This document shows, in pieces, positions 21,112 to 31,006 of a DNA stretch of 41,837 bases; position 1 is the stretch's first letter, and every line of letters starts with the position of its first letter. The stretch comes from Lysobacterales bacterium RIFOXYA1_FULL_69_10 (lineage in GTDB: Bacteria > Pseudomonadota > Gammaproteobacteria > Xanthomonadales > Xanthomonadaceae): contig MIDV01000033.1 in assembly GCA_001830245.1 (NCBI GenBank), forward strand, positions 8,801-50,637, in the 5' to 3' direction. The notes under the pieces are model-generated. The model made no database searches. It was not told where the DNA came from and saw nothing but the letters and a program-made list of their open reading frames with translations. The position numbers were made by a program, and so were the translations under genes.

Positions 21112-24100
21112 TTAGTCCGCCGCCCTCTCCGGCTGCCTGACCCGGAACCACGCGGCGTAAAGCGCAGGCAGGAAGAACAGGGTCAGCACCGTGGCCACCA
21201 GCAGGCCGCCCATAATGGCGACCGCCATCGGCCCGAAGAACGCGCTGCGCGACAGCGGGATCATCGCCAGGATCGCCGCCAGTGCCGTCAGCACGATCGG
21301 GCGGAAGCGGCGCACCGTGGCCTCGATGATCGCGTGCCAGGTCTCGGCGCCCTCGGTTCGGTCCTGTTCGATCTGGTCCACCAGGATCACCGAGTTGCGC
21401 ATGATCATGCCGGCCAGCGCGATCGTTCCCAGCATCGCCACGAAACCGAACGGCACCTGGAACACGAGCAGGAACAGCGTCGCACCGACAAGGCCCAGCG
21501 GCGCGGTCAGCAGCACCATCACGCTGCGCGAGAAGCTGCGCAGCTGCACCATCAGCAGCGTGAACACCACCAGCAGGAACAGCGGCATGCCCGCGGCGAT
21601 CGACGACTGCCCGCGCGCGGCGTCCTCGACGCTGCCGCCCACCTCCACCGAGTAGCCATACGGCAGGCCGGCACGGATGTCGTCGAGCGTCGGCGAGATC
21701 TGCGCCGTGACCGTGGCAGGCTGCGTGCCGTCGTAGATGTCGGCGCGCACGGTCATTGTCGGGCGCCGGTCGCGGTGCCAGATGATGCCTTCCTCGAACC
21801 CGTACTCGAGCGTGGCCACCTGCGTCAGCGGCACGCTGGTGCCACTGCCGGTCGGCACCATCAGGCTGCCCAGCATGTCCAGGCGCAGGCGCTCGTCATC
21901 GGTGCCACGCAACGACATCTCGATCAGGTCGTTGCCCTCGCGGTACGTGCTGATGTGGCTGCCCGAGAGCGAGCTCGACAGGAACTGCGACAGCTGCGCC
22001 GAGCTGATGCCCAGCGCGCGGGCGCGTTCCTGGTCGACGTGCAGGCGCACGACCTTGCCCGGCTCGTCCCAGTCCAGGTTGACGTTGGCCACGTGCGGGT
22101 TCTGCCGCATCTGCTCGCGCACGCGATACGCAATCTCGCGCACCTGCTCGATGTGCTCACCCGAGACGCGGAACTGCACCGGATAGCCGACCGGCGGACC
22201 GTTCTCCAGGCGCGTGACGCGCAACTGCAGCTCGGGGAAGCGCGGCACGACATCCTCGATGATCCATTCGCGCAGGGCTTCGCGCGCTTCGATGCTCTCC
22301 GGCATCAGCACGAACTGGGCGAAGTTGGCGGCCGGCAACTGCTGGTCCAGCGGCAGGTAGAAACGCGGCGATCCGGTACCGACGTAGGCGACGAAGTTGG
22401 ACAGGTCCTCGCGCTCGGCCAGCATCGCTTCCAGGCGCCCGGCGGCCTCGGCGGTGGCCTTGAGCGAACTGCCCTCGGCCAACTCCATGTCGACCATGAG
22501 TTCGGGCCGCACCGAGTCGGGAAAGAACTGCTGCGGGACGAAGCGGAACAGCACCAGCGATGCGGCGAAGGCCGCCACGGTCATGGCGATCACCAGCCAG
22601 CGGCGACGCACGCACCATGTCAGCCACCCGCGCAGCCGCGTGTAGAACTTCGTGGCATACGGGTCGTGGTCACGGCCGTCGTGCGGCGGTGGCGCGATAA
22701 CGTCGGCGAACGCCGGATACCGGTCGGCCCAGCGCTGGCGACGTGCATGCCAGCGCGCGGCCAGCGAGCCGGGCTTGAGCGCGGCGCCATGGCCGTGGTC
22801 CGGCAGCAGCTTGTCGCCCAGGTACGGGATGAACACGACCGCCGCGACCCACGACACCAGCAGCGCGATGGTCACCACCTGGAACAGCGAGCGCGTGTAC
22901 TCGCCCGTACTGGAAGCCGCGGTCGCGATCGGCAGGAAGCCCGCCGCGGTGATCAGCGTGCCGGTCAGCATCGGGAAGGCGGTGGACTCCCATGCGAAGG
23001 CCGCGGCCTTCAGGCGGCTGAAGCCCTGCTCCATCTTGATGGCCATCATCTCCACCGCGATGATCGCGTCGTCGACCAGCAGGCCCAGCGCCAGCACCAG
23101 CGCGCCCAGCGAGATCTTGTGCAGGCCGACGCCGAAGAAATCCATCACCGCGAAGGTCATCGCCAGCACCAGCGGGATCGACAGCGCGACCACCAGGCCC
23201 GTTCGCCAGCCCAGCGACAGGAAGCTCACCAGCAGCACGATCGCCACGGCCTCGGCCAGCACCTTGACGAATTCGCCGACCGATTCGGCGACGGCGGCGG
23301 GCTGGTCGGACACCTTGCGCAGCTCCATGCCGACCGGCAGCGTGTCCTGCAACCGCGCGAACTCGTCCTCGAGCGTTTCGCCCAGCGCGAGGATGTCGCC
23401 GCCCTGCTTCATCGCCACGCCGATGCCGATGGCGTCCTCGCCCATGAAGCGCATGCGCGGGGCGGGCGGGTCGGAGAACCCGCGGTGCACCTCGGCCACA
23501 TCGCCCAGCCGGAAGGTCCGGTCGCCCACACGGATCGGGAAGTCGCGGATCGCGTCGACGGACTCGAACTTGCCGTCCACGCGCAGCGGCACGCGGCTGC
23601 TGCCGGTTTCAAAGAAGCCCGCCGGCGCCATGGCGTTCTGCTGGTCCAGCGCCTGCCTCACCGCCGCGGCCGGCACGCCGAGCGTGGCCAATTTGGTGTT
23701 GGACAGCTCGACCCAGATCTTCTCGTCCTGGACGCCGAACAGTTCGATCTTGCCGACGTCGGGCACGTCCTGGAGCGCCAGTTGCACGCGCTCGGCGTAG
23801 TCCTTGAGCACCGCGTAGTCGAAGCCCTCGCCGGTCAGCGCATAGATGTTGCCGAAGGTGTCGCCGAACTCATCGTTGAAGAACGGACCGATGACGTCGG
23901 CCGGCAGCAGCGGCCGCAGGTCGCCGACCTTCTTGCGCACCTGGTACCAGAGCGGTCCGATCTCGGCCGAGCGCATCGAATCGCGCGCGGCGAAGATCAC
24001 CTGCGACTCGCCCGGCCGCGAGTACGAGCGGATGAACTCGTACTCGCCGGTTTCCATCAGCTTCTTCTCGATGCGCTCGGTGACCTGGCGCGAGACCTCC

Positions 24101-24276
24101 TCGGCCGTGGCGCCGGGCCAGCGCGTCTGGATCACCATCACCTTGAAGGTGAATGCCGGATCCTCGCTGCGGCCCAGATTGAGGTACGACAGCGTGCCGG
24201 CCAGTGCCAGCACCAGCATCGCGTAGACCACCAGGCTGCGGTGGCGCAGGGCCCACTCGGAAAGATTGAAGCGCAT
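21112..24276 (-). CDS. efflux RND transporter permease (AcrB/MexF-type family)
   Basis: 1054 aa; RND permease features (LVDDAIIAVEMM..., GTIALAGMIMRNSVILVDQIEQD). Confidence 0.95.
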   Translation of the reverse strand: MRFNLSEWALRHRSLVVYAMLVLALAGTLSYLNLGRSEDPAFTFKVMVIQTRWPGATAEEVSRQVTERIEKKLMETGEYEFIRSYSRPGESQVIFAARDSMRSAEIGPLWYQVRKKVGDLRPLLPADVIGPFFNDEFGDTFGNIYALTGEGFDYAVLKDYAERVQLALQDVPDVGKIELFGVQDEKIWVELSNTKLATLGVPAAAVRQALDQQNAMAPAGFFETGSSRVPLRVDGKFESVDAIRDFPIRVGDRTFRLGDVAEVHRGFSDPPAPRMRFMGEDAIGIGVAMKQGGDILALGETLEDEFARLQDTLPVGMELRKVSDQPAAVAESVGEFVKVLAEAVAIVLLVSFLSLGWRTGLVVALSIPLVLAMTFAVMDFFGVGLHKISLGALVLALGLLVDDAIIAVEMMAIKMEQGFSRLKAAAFAWESTAFPMLTGTLITAAGFLPIATAASSTGEYTRSLFQVVTIALLVSWVAAVVFIPYLGDKLLPDHGHGAALKPGSLAARWHARRQRWADRYPAFADVIAPPPHDGRDHDPYATKFYTRLRGWLTWCVRRRWLVIAMTVAAFAASLVLFRFVPQQFFPDSVRPELMVDMELAEGSSLKATAEAAGRLEAMLAEREDLSNFVAYVGTGSPRFYLPLDQQLPAANFAQFVLMPESIEAREALREWIIEDVVPRFPELQLRVTRLENGPPVGYPVQFRVSGEHIEQVREIAYRVREQMRQNPHVANVNLDWDEPGKVVRLHVDQERARALGISSAQLSQFLSSSLSGSHISTYREGNDLIEMSLRGTDDERLRLDMLGSLMVPTGSGTSVPLTQVATLEYGFEEGIIWHRDRRPTMTVRADIYDGTQPATVTAQISPTLDDIRAGLPYGYSVEVGGSVEDAARGQSSIAAGMPLFLLVVFTLLMVQLRSFSRSVMVLLTAPLGLVGATLFLLVFQVPFGFVAMLGTIALAGMIMRNSVILVDQIEQDRTEGAETWHAIIEATVRRFRPIVLTALAAILAMIPLSRSAFFGPMAVAIMGGLLVATVLTLFFLPALYAAWFRVRQPERAAD

Positions 24277-24291
24277 CGGGGTAGCCTGCGG

Positions 24292-25404
24292 TCAGGGGCG
24301 CACGGGGCGGTTATCACGGTCCACCGGCGCGACCTTCTGCCCGGCGCGCAGCAGGTGACCGCCGGCCGTCACCACCCAGTCGCCCGGGGCAAGGCCGTCC
24401 GTGACGACCGCGCGGTCGGCGCCATAGGGGCCGATACGCACGGGGCGCAGTTGGAGCGTGGAGTCCTTTGGATCGACCACGAACACCGAGGCCGCGCCGT
24501 CCTCCCGCACCAGCGCCGACAGCGGCACGCTGAGCCGGCCATTGCCGGCGCCGGCGAGGAACACGCGCGCGCTCTGGCCCAGGTCCAGGGCTTCGGGCGG
24601 TGCATCGACGGTGGCGCGCGCGGCGAAGGTACGCGACGCCGGATCGGCGGCGGGCGCGATCTCGCGGATACGCCCCGGCAGGCGCCTGGCCTCGTCGGAC
24701 CACAGCGACACCTGCACGGGATCGCCCACGTCGATCCCCTCGATGACGCCCTCGGGCACGGCGAAGAGCACCTCGCGGGGGCCATCCGCGGCCAGCGTGA
24801 ACACCGCCTGCCCCGCGCCGACGACCTGCCCCGCTTCAGCCTGCCGCGCCGAGATGACGCCGTCGGTCGGTGCCGTCAGCCGGGTGTAGGCGGCCTGGTT
24901 GCGTGCGACGTCGAGGTTGGCGCGCGCCGCGTTCACCTGGCCCTGTGCGGCGGTGGCCGCGGCGTTCTGCGCATCGATCGTCGAGCGGCTCACGAGCTGC
25001 CCCTCGCCCAGTTGCGCATAGCGGGCCTGGTCGGCGCGCGCGCGGCCCAATTCGGCTTCGGCCGCGGCCAGTTGCGCCTGCGCCGCCCGCGACTGCGCCT
25101 GCAGGTCGCCCGGATCCAGCCGCGCCAGCACGTCGCCCGCGCGGACGCGGTCCCCCACGTCCACCAACCGCTCGACCAGCTTGCCTCCGACGCGGAACGA
25201 CAGCGCGCTCTCCTCGCGCGCACGCACGTCGCCCGCGAAGGCGGTGGCGGCCGCGGTCGCCGGTTCCGGGTGGGCGACCAGCACCGGCCGTACCTCCACG
25301 GGCGCGGCCTCGCCACCCGTGCAGGCCACGAGCAGGGTCAACGCGAAGGCGGGGATAAGGAGCAGGCCCGGCCGAGGGGGGGCAAGGCGGAGAGCGAAAC
25401 GCAT
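24292..25404 (-). CDS. efflux RND transporter periplasmic adaptor subunit
   Basis: Lipoprotein-type N-terminus (LVACTGGEAAP), alpha-hairpin and barrel-sandwich features (RVGGKLVERLVDVGDRVRAGDVLARLDPGDL). Confidence 0.93.
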   Translation of the reverse strand: MRFALRLAPPRPGLLLIPAFALTLLVACTGGEAAPVEVRPVLVAHPEPATAAATAFAGDVRAREESALSFRVGGKLVERLVDVGDRVRAGDVLARLDPGDLQAQSRAAQAQLAAAEAELGRARADQARYAQLGEGQLVSRSTIDAQNAAATAAQGQVNAARANLDVARNQAAYTRLTAPTDGVISARQAEAGQVVGAGQAVFTLAADGPREVLFAVPEGVIEGIDVGDPVQVSLWSDEARRLPGRIREIAPAADPASRTFAARATVDAPPEALDLGQSARVFLAGAGNGRLSVPLSALVREDGAASVFVVDPKDSTLQLRPVRIGPYGADRAVVTDGLAPGDWVVTAGGHLLRAGQKVAPVDRDNRPVRP

Positions 25405-25480
25405 GGGGGCGGCCTCAGCGGCAATTAATGGACCGGCCGGTACTGTATAAATATCGAACCGATTAGTCTAGTATTCAACC

Positions 25481-26143
25481 ATGCCTGTACCGATGAAACG
25501 CGAAGGCGGGACCAAGCCCGCCGGTCCCGGACGCCCCAAGGACCTGGCCAAGCGCGCCGCCATCCTGGACGCCGCCAAGCGCATGTTCACCCAGCACGGG
25601 TTCGAAGGCGCCAGCATGGACCAGATCGCCTCCGAGGCCGGCGTCTCCAAGCTCACCGTCTACAGCCACTTCGGCGACAAGGACAGCCTGTTCGTCGCCG
25701 CCGTGCGCTCCTACTGCGAGCAGCAGTTGCCGTCCTCGCTGTTCCAGACCGAGGAGCCGGGCATGCCGCTGCGCGAGCGTCTGCTGGCGATCGCGCGTGC
25801 CTTCTACACCATGATCAGCAACCCGGAAGCCGTGGCCGGCCACCGCGTGCTCTGCTCGCCGCAGCTGTCGGAATCGCCGCTGCCGCGGATGTTCTGGGAG
25901 GCCGGTCCGCAGCGGGTGCAGGACGAGTTCGCGGCGCTGCTCCGCCGGCGCATTGCCGCTGGCGAGCTCGAGATCCCCGACGTGGCGCGCGCCTCGGCGC
26001 AGTTCTTCACCCTGCTCAAGGGCGAGCCGCACGCGCAGCTGGTATTCGGGTGCAACGCGCTGTGCCAGCACGATGTCGAGTCACATCTGGAGGCCTCGGT
26101 CGATCTGTTCCTTCGTGGATATGGCACCTCGCGCCGACGCTGA
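25481..26143 (+). CDS. TetR/AcrR family transcriptional regulator
   Basis: RAAILDAAKRMFTQHGFEGASMDQIASEAGVSKLTVYSHFGDKDSLF HTH; divergent from the RND operon. Confidence 0.93.
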   Translation: MPVPMKREGGTKPAGPGRPKDLAKRAAILDAAKRMFTQHGFEGASMDQIASEAGVSKLTVYSHFGDKDSLFVAAVRSYCEQQLPSSLFQTEEPGMPLRERLLAIARAFYTMISNPEAVAGHRVLCSPQLSESPLPRMFWEAGPQRVQDEFAALLRRRIAAGELEIPDVARASAQFFTLLKGEPHAQLVFGCNALCQHDVESHLEASVDLFLRGYGTSRRR

Positions 26144-26271
26144 GGCCCGTGTGATGCCGTCCGACCCGGTGACTTCCGGCACTCAGTCCGCCCTGCTGCC
26201 CACGGCGATCCTGTGCGCGCCGGCCGCCATTGCCGCCGGTACAATGCGCGGCTTGCCCGCGAGAGCTTGAA

Positions 26272-26943
26272 ATGACGACGATGGACTACGCCAAGGCCCG
26301 AGAATTGATGGTGGAACAGCAGGTGCGTCCCTGGGACGTACTGGACATGCGCGTGCTCGACACGCTGTCCCACCTGCCGCGCGAAGCCTTCGTACAGGAC
26401 CAGCACCGCAACCTGGCCTACGCCGACCTGGCGCTGCCGTTGGGCCACGGCGAGTCGATGATGAAACCCGTCGTTGAGGGCCGCACGCTGCAATCGCTGG
26501 CCCTGGAGCCGACCGAGGACGTGCTCGAGATCGGCACCGGCAGCGGGTTCCTGGCCGCGTGCCTGGGCCGCCTGGCGCGGGACGTCGTCAGCCTGGAGAT
26601 CCACGCCGACCTGGCCGACGCGGCGCGTGCGCGCCTGCAGCGCCAGCAGGTCGGCAACGTCGAAGTCGTCACCGCCGACGTCTTTGGCTGGGATTCGACG
26701 CGCCGCTTCGATGCCATCTGCGTGACCGGCGCGACCGCCGATATCCCGCAGGCCTTCATGAAGTGGCTGCGTCCGGGTGGCCGGATGTTCGTGGTCCATG
26801 GCCGCTCGCCAGCGATGGATGCCGCCATCGTGCACGCGCCCGGCGAGCGCAACGACGTCAACGCCGGCCGCATCCAATCGTTGTTCGAAACCGACCTCCC
26901 CTACCTCGTCGGGGCCGCGCCGCGGCCCAGCTTCGTGCTCTGA
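26272..26943 (+). CDS. protein-L-isoaspartate O-methyltransferase family protein
   Basis: VEQQVRPWDVLD...EDVLEIGTGSGFLAACLGRLA...DAICVTGATADIP; PCMT family gene directly upstream of tolC. Confidence 0.9.
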   Translation: MTTMDYAKARELMVEQQVRPWDVLDMRVLDTLSHLPREAFVQDQHRNLAYADLALPLGHGESMMKPVVEGRTLQSLALEPTEDVLEIGTGSGFLAACLGRLARDVVSLEIHADLADAARARLQRQQVGNVEVVTADVFGWDSTRRFDAICVTGATADIPQAFMKWLRPGGRMFVVHGRSPAMDAAIVHAPGERNDVNAGRIQSLFETDLPYLVGAAPRPSFVL

Positions 26944-27038
26944 CCGGCGTCGACCCGATAACCGGGCCGGACACGGCGACCCCGCGAGTCCCCGCAGCGC
27001 CGCACCGGAGGGTGCGGTTGTTCAAAAAAGGAAACCGC

Positions 27039-28484
27039 ATGATCCGCCCCCGCTTGCTCCGCCGCCCCGTCGCCCTCGCCCTCGCCATCGCCCTGCTGCC
27101 GGCCGCCGCGTCGGCCGAAGACCTGCTGCAGACATACGAACTGGCGCGCCAGGGCGACCCGCAGCTGTCGGCTGCCGAATCCAACCGCCTTGCCATCCGC
27201 GAAGGCTCGGTGCAGGCCCGCGCCGCGATGCTGCCGCAACTCAACGGCGAAGCCTCGTACCGCCGCTCCCGCAGCGAGGGGCCGGCCACGCAGACCCAGT
27301 TCGACCCCACGACGGGCGAGCCGGTTGAATTCCGTGGCGACATCGATAGCGAAACGACCACGCGCAACATCGGCATCAACGGCAGCCAGATGCTGTTCGA
27401 CCTGTCGCGCTTCACCACGCTGGGCAGCCGCAACGCGCTGAGCCGCGCCACCGACTTCCAGCTGGAATCGGCCAACGACTCCCTGGTGACGCGTACCTCG
27501 GCCGCCTACTTCAACGTGCTGGTGGCGCTGGAAACGCTGGCCGCCGCCGAGGCCGCGGAGACCGCGCTGCAGAAGCAGTTCGACTTCGCCTCCAAGCGCC
27601 TGGAGGTCGGCCTGGCGCCGATCACCGACGTGCACGAGGCCCGCGCCACCTACGACAGCGCCCGCGCCAACACCATCCTGGCCCGCAACGCGGTCGAGGA
27701 CGCCTACCAGGCGCTGGCGGAGATCACCGGCCAGCCGGTGCGCAACCTCAAGGGCCTTCCGGAAGACTTCCAGCCCGCGCTGCCGGCCAGCCAGGGTGCG
27801 GACCAGTGGGTGCAGACCGCGGTCGACAACAACCCCGCGCTGCGCGCCAAGGAGCTGCAGGTCGAGTCCGCCGAAGCCGACATCCGCACCGCGCGCGCCG
27901 GCCACCTGCCGACGCTCTACCTCAACGGCGGCTACGGCGACACCAAGACCACCGGCGACCGCACTTTCAGCAGTGCCGACCTGCCGACGTCGGTCACCAG
28001 CCCGATCGAGAGCGAAAGCCGAGGCCCGAACGTCGGCATCGTCCTGTCGGTGCCGATCTTCTCCGGCGGCGCGACGCAGTCGCAGGTGCGCCAGGCCGTG
28101 GCCCAACGCGATGTCGCCCAGGACGAGCTCGTCCAGCAGCGCCGCGCGCTCGAGCGCAACACCCGCAATGCCTACCAGGCGCTGGTGGCCGGCATCAGCG
28201 AGATCGAGGCCCGCCGCCTGGCGCTGTTCTCGGCGCGCAGCGCGTACGACGCATCGCAGGTCGGTCTGGAAGTGGGCACGCGCACGGTGCTGGACGTGCT
28301 GACCAACCAGCAGAACCTGTTCACCGCGCAACAGGCGCTGGCGCAGGCGCGCTACAACTACCTGCAGAACCTGTTGCTGCTGGAGCAGGCTGCCGGCACG
28401 CTGGACATCGAGGACGTGCAGGAGGTCAATCGCCTGCTGACGGTCGATGCGGAAGCGCAGGTGCAGTCCGACGTGGTGCCCTGA
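27039..28484 (+). CDS. tolC: TolC family outer membrane protein
   Basis: 481 aa; EDLLQTYELARQGDPQLSAAESNR..., coiled-coil repeats typical of TolC, GTRTVLDVLTNQQNLFTAQQALAQARYNYLQNLLLLEQAAG. Confidence 0.92.
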   Translation: MIRPRLLRRPVALALAIALLPAAASAEDLLQTYELARQGDPQLSAAESNRLAIREGSVQARAAMLPQLNGEASYRRSRSEGPATQTQFDPTTGEPVEFRGDIDSETTTRNIGINGSQMLFDLSRFTTLGSRNALSRATDFQLESANDSLVTRTSAAYFNVLVALETLAAAEAAETALQKQFDFASKRLEVGLAPITDVHEARATYDSARANTILARNAVEDAYQALAEITGQPVRNLKGLPEDFQPALPASQGADQWVQTAVDNNPALRAKELQVESAEADIRTARAGHLPTLYLNGGYGDTKTTGDRTFSSADLPTSVTSPIESESRGPNVGIVLSVPIFSGGATQSQVRQAVAQRDVAQDELVQQRRALERNTRNAYQALVAGISEIEARRLALFSARSAYDASQVGLEVGTRTVLDVLTNQQNLFTAQQALAQARYNYLQNLLLLEQAAGTLDIEDVQEVNRLLTVDAEAQVQSDVVP

Positions 28485-28509
28485 CCGCTCCCACCCTGTC
28501 GAATCGAAG

Positions 28510-28541
28510 CGCTCCCCGTCGCCATGGCCGGGAGCGTTTTT
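28510..28541 (+). terminator. Rho-independent terminator of tolC
   Basis: CGCTCCC...GGGAGCG followed by TTTTT. Confidence 0.8.
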
Positions 28542-28574
28542 CGTTTCAGGAGGACGACACACGCGTCCCGGGCT

Positions 28575-29870
28575 TCACCGCGCGGGAAGCACCGGTTGCA
28601 GCAGCGCCAGCGTCTGGGCAAGCGCGCCGCGGCCGGTCTCCACCAGCGCGCGGCCGGACTCGGACATGCGGTGACGCGCTTCAATGTCGTCCAGGAGGGC
28701 CAGCACCGTTCCGGCAACGGCATCGGTGTCCTCGCAGACGCGCAGCGCATCGGCATCGCGCAGGCGCTGGGCGATCTCGCTGAAGTTGTGCAGGTGCGGC
28801 CCGGTGACGATGGCCGAGCCGGTGGCCGCGGGCTCCAGCAGGTTGTGCCCGCCGATCGGCTGCAAGCTGCCGCCCACGAAGGCCACCTGCGCGCAGGCGT
28901 AGAAGCTCATCAGCTCGCCCAGCGTGTCGACCACGAATACCCCGTCGCCACGCGCGGGCCACCGCGCACGCGAGCGCGTCGACACCTGCCAGCCGGCAGC
29001 GCGCGCGTGCTCGGCGGCGCTGCGGAAGCGCTCGGGATGGCGCGGTGCCCACAGCATCAGCGCGTCGGGATGGCGCGCGCGGACGCGCCGGTGGATGGCA
29101 ATCGCAGCCGCCTCCTCGTCCTCGTGGGTGCTGGCGGCGATCCAGACCGGGCGGTCACTCCCGGCGCTGCGCCGGAACTCCTCTACGAAGGCGTCCAGTC
29201 CCACGGGCACCAGCACGTCGTACTTCAGGTTGCCGACGTCCACGACCTGCGCGGGGTCGGCCCCCAGCCGCACGAAGCGCATCGCGTCGGCCATCGATTG
29301 CGCCGCCACCGTGCGCACGGTACGCAGCGCGCGCCCGACCAGCGGCGCGAGCACGCGATATCCGCGCAGCGACCGTTCCGACAGCCGCGCATTGAGGATG
29401 AACACCGGCACCCCACGGTCACGGCAACCGAACAGCAGGTTCGGCCACAACTCGGTTTCCATGATGAGCGCGGCATGGGGCCGGAAGTGCGCCAGGAAAC
29501 GGCCGACCGCGCCGGGCATGTCGTAGGGCAGGTAGACGTGGTCGATCTCATGGCCCCACAGCGCGCGCACGCGCTCCGAGCCGGTCGGGGTGATCGTGGT
29601 CACCAGCAGCCGCAGGTCCGGCCGCCCGCGTCGCAGCGCATTGACCACCGGCACCGCGGCGTTGACCTCGCCCACTGATACCGCGTGCAGCCACAGCGTG
29701 CGCTGCGTCGCCGGCGACCGGTACCGCGCGTAGCGCTCCGACCAGCGCTGCAGGTACGCAGGCAGCCGGAAGCCACGCCAGATGAGGTGGTAGACCGTCA
29801 CCGGGGCCAGCAGGTAGAGCGCGAGGGAGTACGCGATGCGCAGCAGGCGCTCGATCGGATCGGTCCGCAT
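28575..29870 (-). CDS. waaA: 3-deoxy-D-manno-octulosonic acid (Kdo) transferase
   Basis: MRTDPIERLLRIAYSLALYLLAPVTVYHLIWRGFR...WLHAVSVGEVNAA...ALIMETELWPNLL...FVGGSLQPIGGHNLLEPAA. Confidence 0.95.
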   Translation of the reverse strand: MRTDPIERLLRIAYSLALYLLAPVTVYHLIWRGFRLPAYLQRWSERYARYRSPATQRTLWLHAVSVGEVNAAVPVVNALRRGRPDLRLLVTTITPTGSERVRALWGHEIDHVYLPYDMPGAVGRFLAHFRPHAALIMETELWPNLLFGCRDRGVPVFILNARLSERSLRGYRVLAPLVGRALRTVRTVAAQSMADAMRFVRLGADPAQVVDVGNLKYDVLVPVGLDAFVEEFRRSAGSDRPVWIAASTHEDEEAAAIAIHRRVRARHPDALMLWAPRHPERFRSAAEHARAAGWQVSTRSRARWPARGDGVFVVDTLGELMSFYACAQVAFVGGSLQPIGGHNLLEPAATGSAIVTGPHLHNFSEIAQRLRDADALRVCEDTDAVAGTVLALLDDIEARHRMSESGRALVETGRGALAQTLALLQPVLPAR

Positions 29871-30056
29871 GGCGACAAGGATAGCGGGAGCATGGGCCCG
29901 GGACTCACGCGTCATCCACGATGCCGACCGCCCGCGCGCCCGATCCTCCCGCTCGATGGTGTCGCGCCAACAGCGCGTGCAACGCGGTCGCCCCCGACTT
30001 CGCTCCAATCTGGCTGCACTCCGGGAGGGAACCAGCGCTTCGCTAGAATTGTCGCC

Positions 30057-30971
30057 ATGTCATCCGCGCCTGCCGATTCTCACACGCCACCGAAAGGACC
30101 CCGCCACTGGCCTACGTGGCTGGCAGTGGGCGTGATGGTCCTTGCCGGCCGGCTGCCGTGGTCGCTGCAGCGCGGGCTCGGTCGTGTGCTCGGCGCGCTC
30201 GCATACCGCCTCGTGCCGCAGCGCCGCCATGCGGCCGAGACCAACCTCGCGCTGTGCTTCCCCGACATGGATGCCCGATCACGCGAGGCCCTCGTGCGTG
30301 GGAGCTTCCGCGACCTGGGCGTCGGGCTGTTCGAGTTCGCGCGCGCCTGGTGGGGCGACGTCACGCCCATGCGCCGCACCGTCCGCATCGAGGGGCTGGA
30401 GTCGATCCAGGCCCTGCATGCCCAGGGACGGGGCGTGCTGCTGGTGTCGGGCCACTTCATGACGCTTGAGATGTGCGGCCGATTGATGTGCGACCACCTG
30501 CCGCTGGCCGGCATGTACCGCCGCTACCGCAGCCCGGTGATGGAGTGGGCCGTGCGACGGGGCCGCGCGCGCTACGCCGCGGCGATGTTCGGTAACGAGG
30601 AACTGCGCCCGGCGATGCGCCACCTCAAGCAGGGCGGCATCCTCTGGTACGCGCCCGACCAGGACATGCGCGGCAAGGACACGGTGTTCGCGCCGTTCTT
30701 CGGCGTGCCGGCCGCGACGATCACCGCCACCCACCAGTTCGCGCGGCTGACCGGCTGCGCGGTGGTGCCGTTCTTCCACCGGCGCGAGGGCGCGGACTAC
30801 GTGCTGCGGCTGGGCGCCCCGCTGGAAGGCTTCCCGTCGAAGGACGCACTGGCCGACAGTACGCGCGTCAATGCCGCGATCGAGGCGATGGTGCTGGAAG
30901 CCCCCAGCCAGTACCTGTGGATCCACCGACGCTTCAAGCGGCGACCGGGGGGTGAAACGAAGCCGTATTGA
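30057..30971 (+). CDS. lpxL: LpxL/HtrB-type lauroyl (Kdo2-lipid IVA) acyltransferase
   Basis: 304 aa; GVLLVSGHFMTLEMCGR (HX4E-type active site), GGILWYAPDQDMRGKDTVFAPFFGVPAATIT. Confidence 0.9.
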   Translation: MSSAPADSHTPPKGPRHWPTWLAVGVMVLAGRLPWSLQRGLGRVLGALAYRLVPQRRHAAETNLALCFPDMDARSREALVRGSFRDLGVGLFEFARAWWGDVTPMRRTVRIEGLESIQALHAQGRGVLLVSGHFMTLEMCGRLMCDHLPLAGMYRRYRSPVMEWAVRRGRARYAAAMFGNEELRPAMRHLKQGGILWYAPDQDMRGKDTVFAPFFGVPAATITATHQFARLTGCAVVPFFHRREGADYVLRLGAPLEGFPSKDALADSTRVNAAIEAMVLEAPSQYLWIHRRFKRRPGGETKPY

Positions 30972-31006
30972 GGGGCCAGGGGCTGGCGACTGGTTCGGAG
31001 CGGCGG

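Noticed and set aside
21022-25428. 1468-aa plus-strand ORF antisense to the RND permease and adaptor
   Set aside because: Low-complexity H/R/Q/D-rich translation typical of antisense frames in GC-rich genes; the minus strand has two clear conserved proteins.
26997-27020. Hairpin CCGCACC-GGAG-GGTGCGG upstream of tolC as a riboswitch or attenuator
   Set aside because: A 7-bp stem with a weak U-tract (TTGTTC); more simply a weak terminator or spacer between pcm and tolC.
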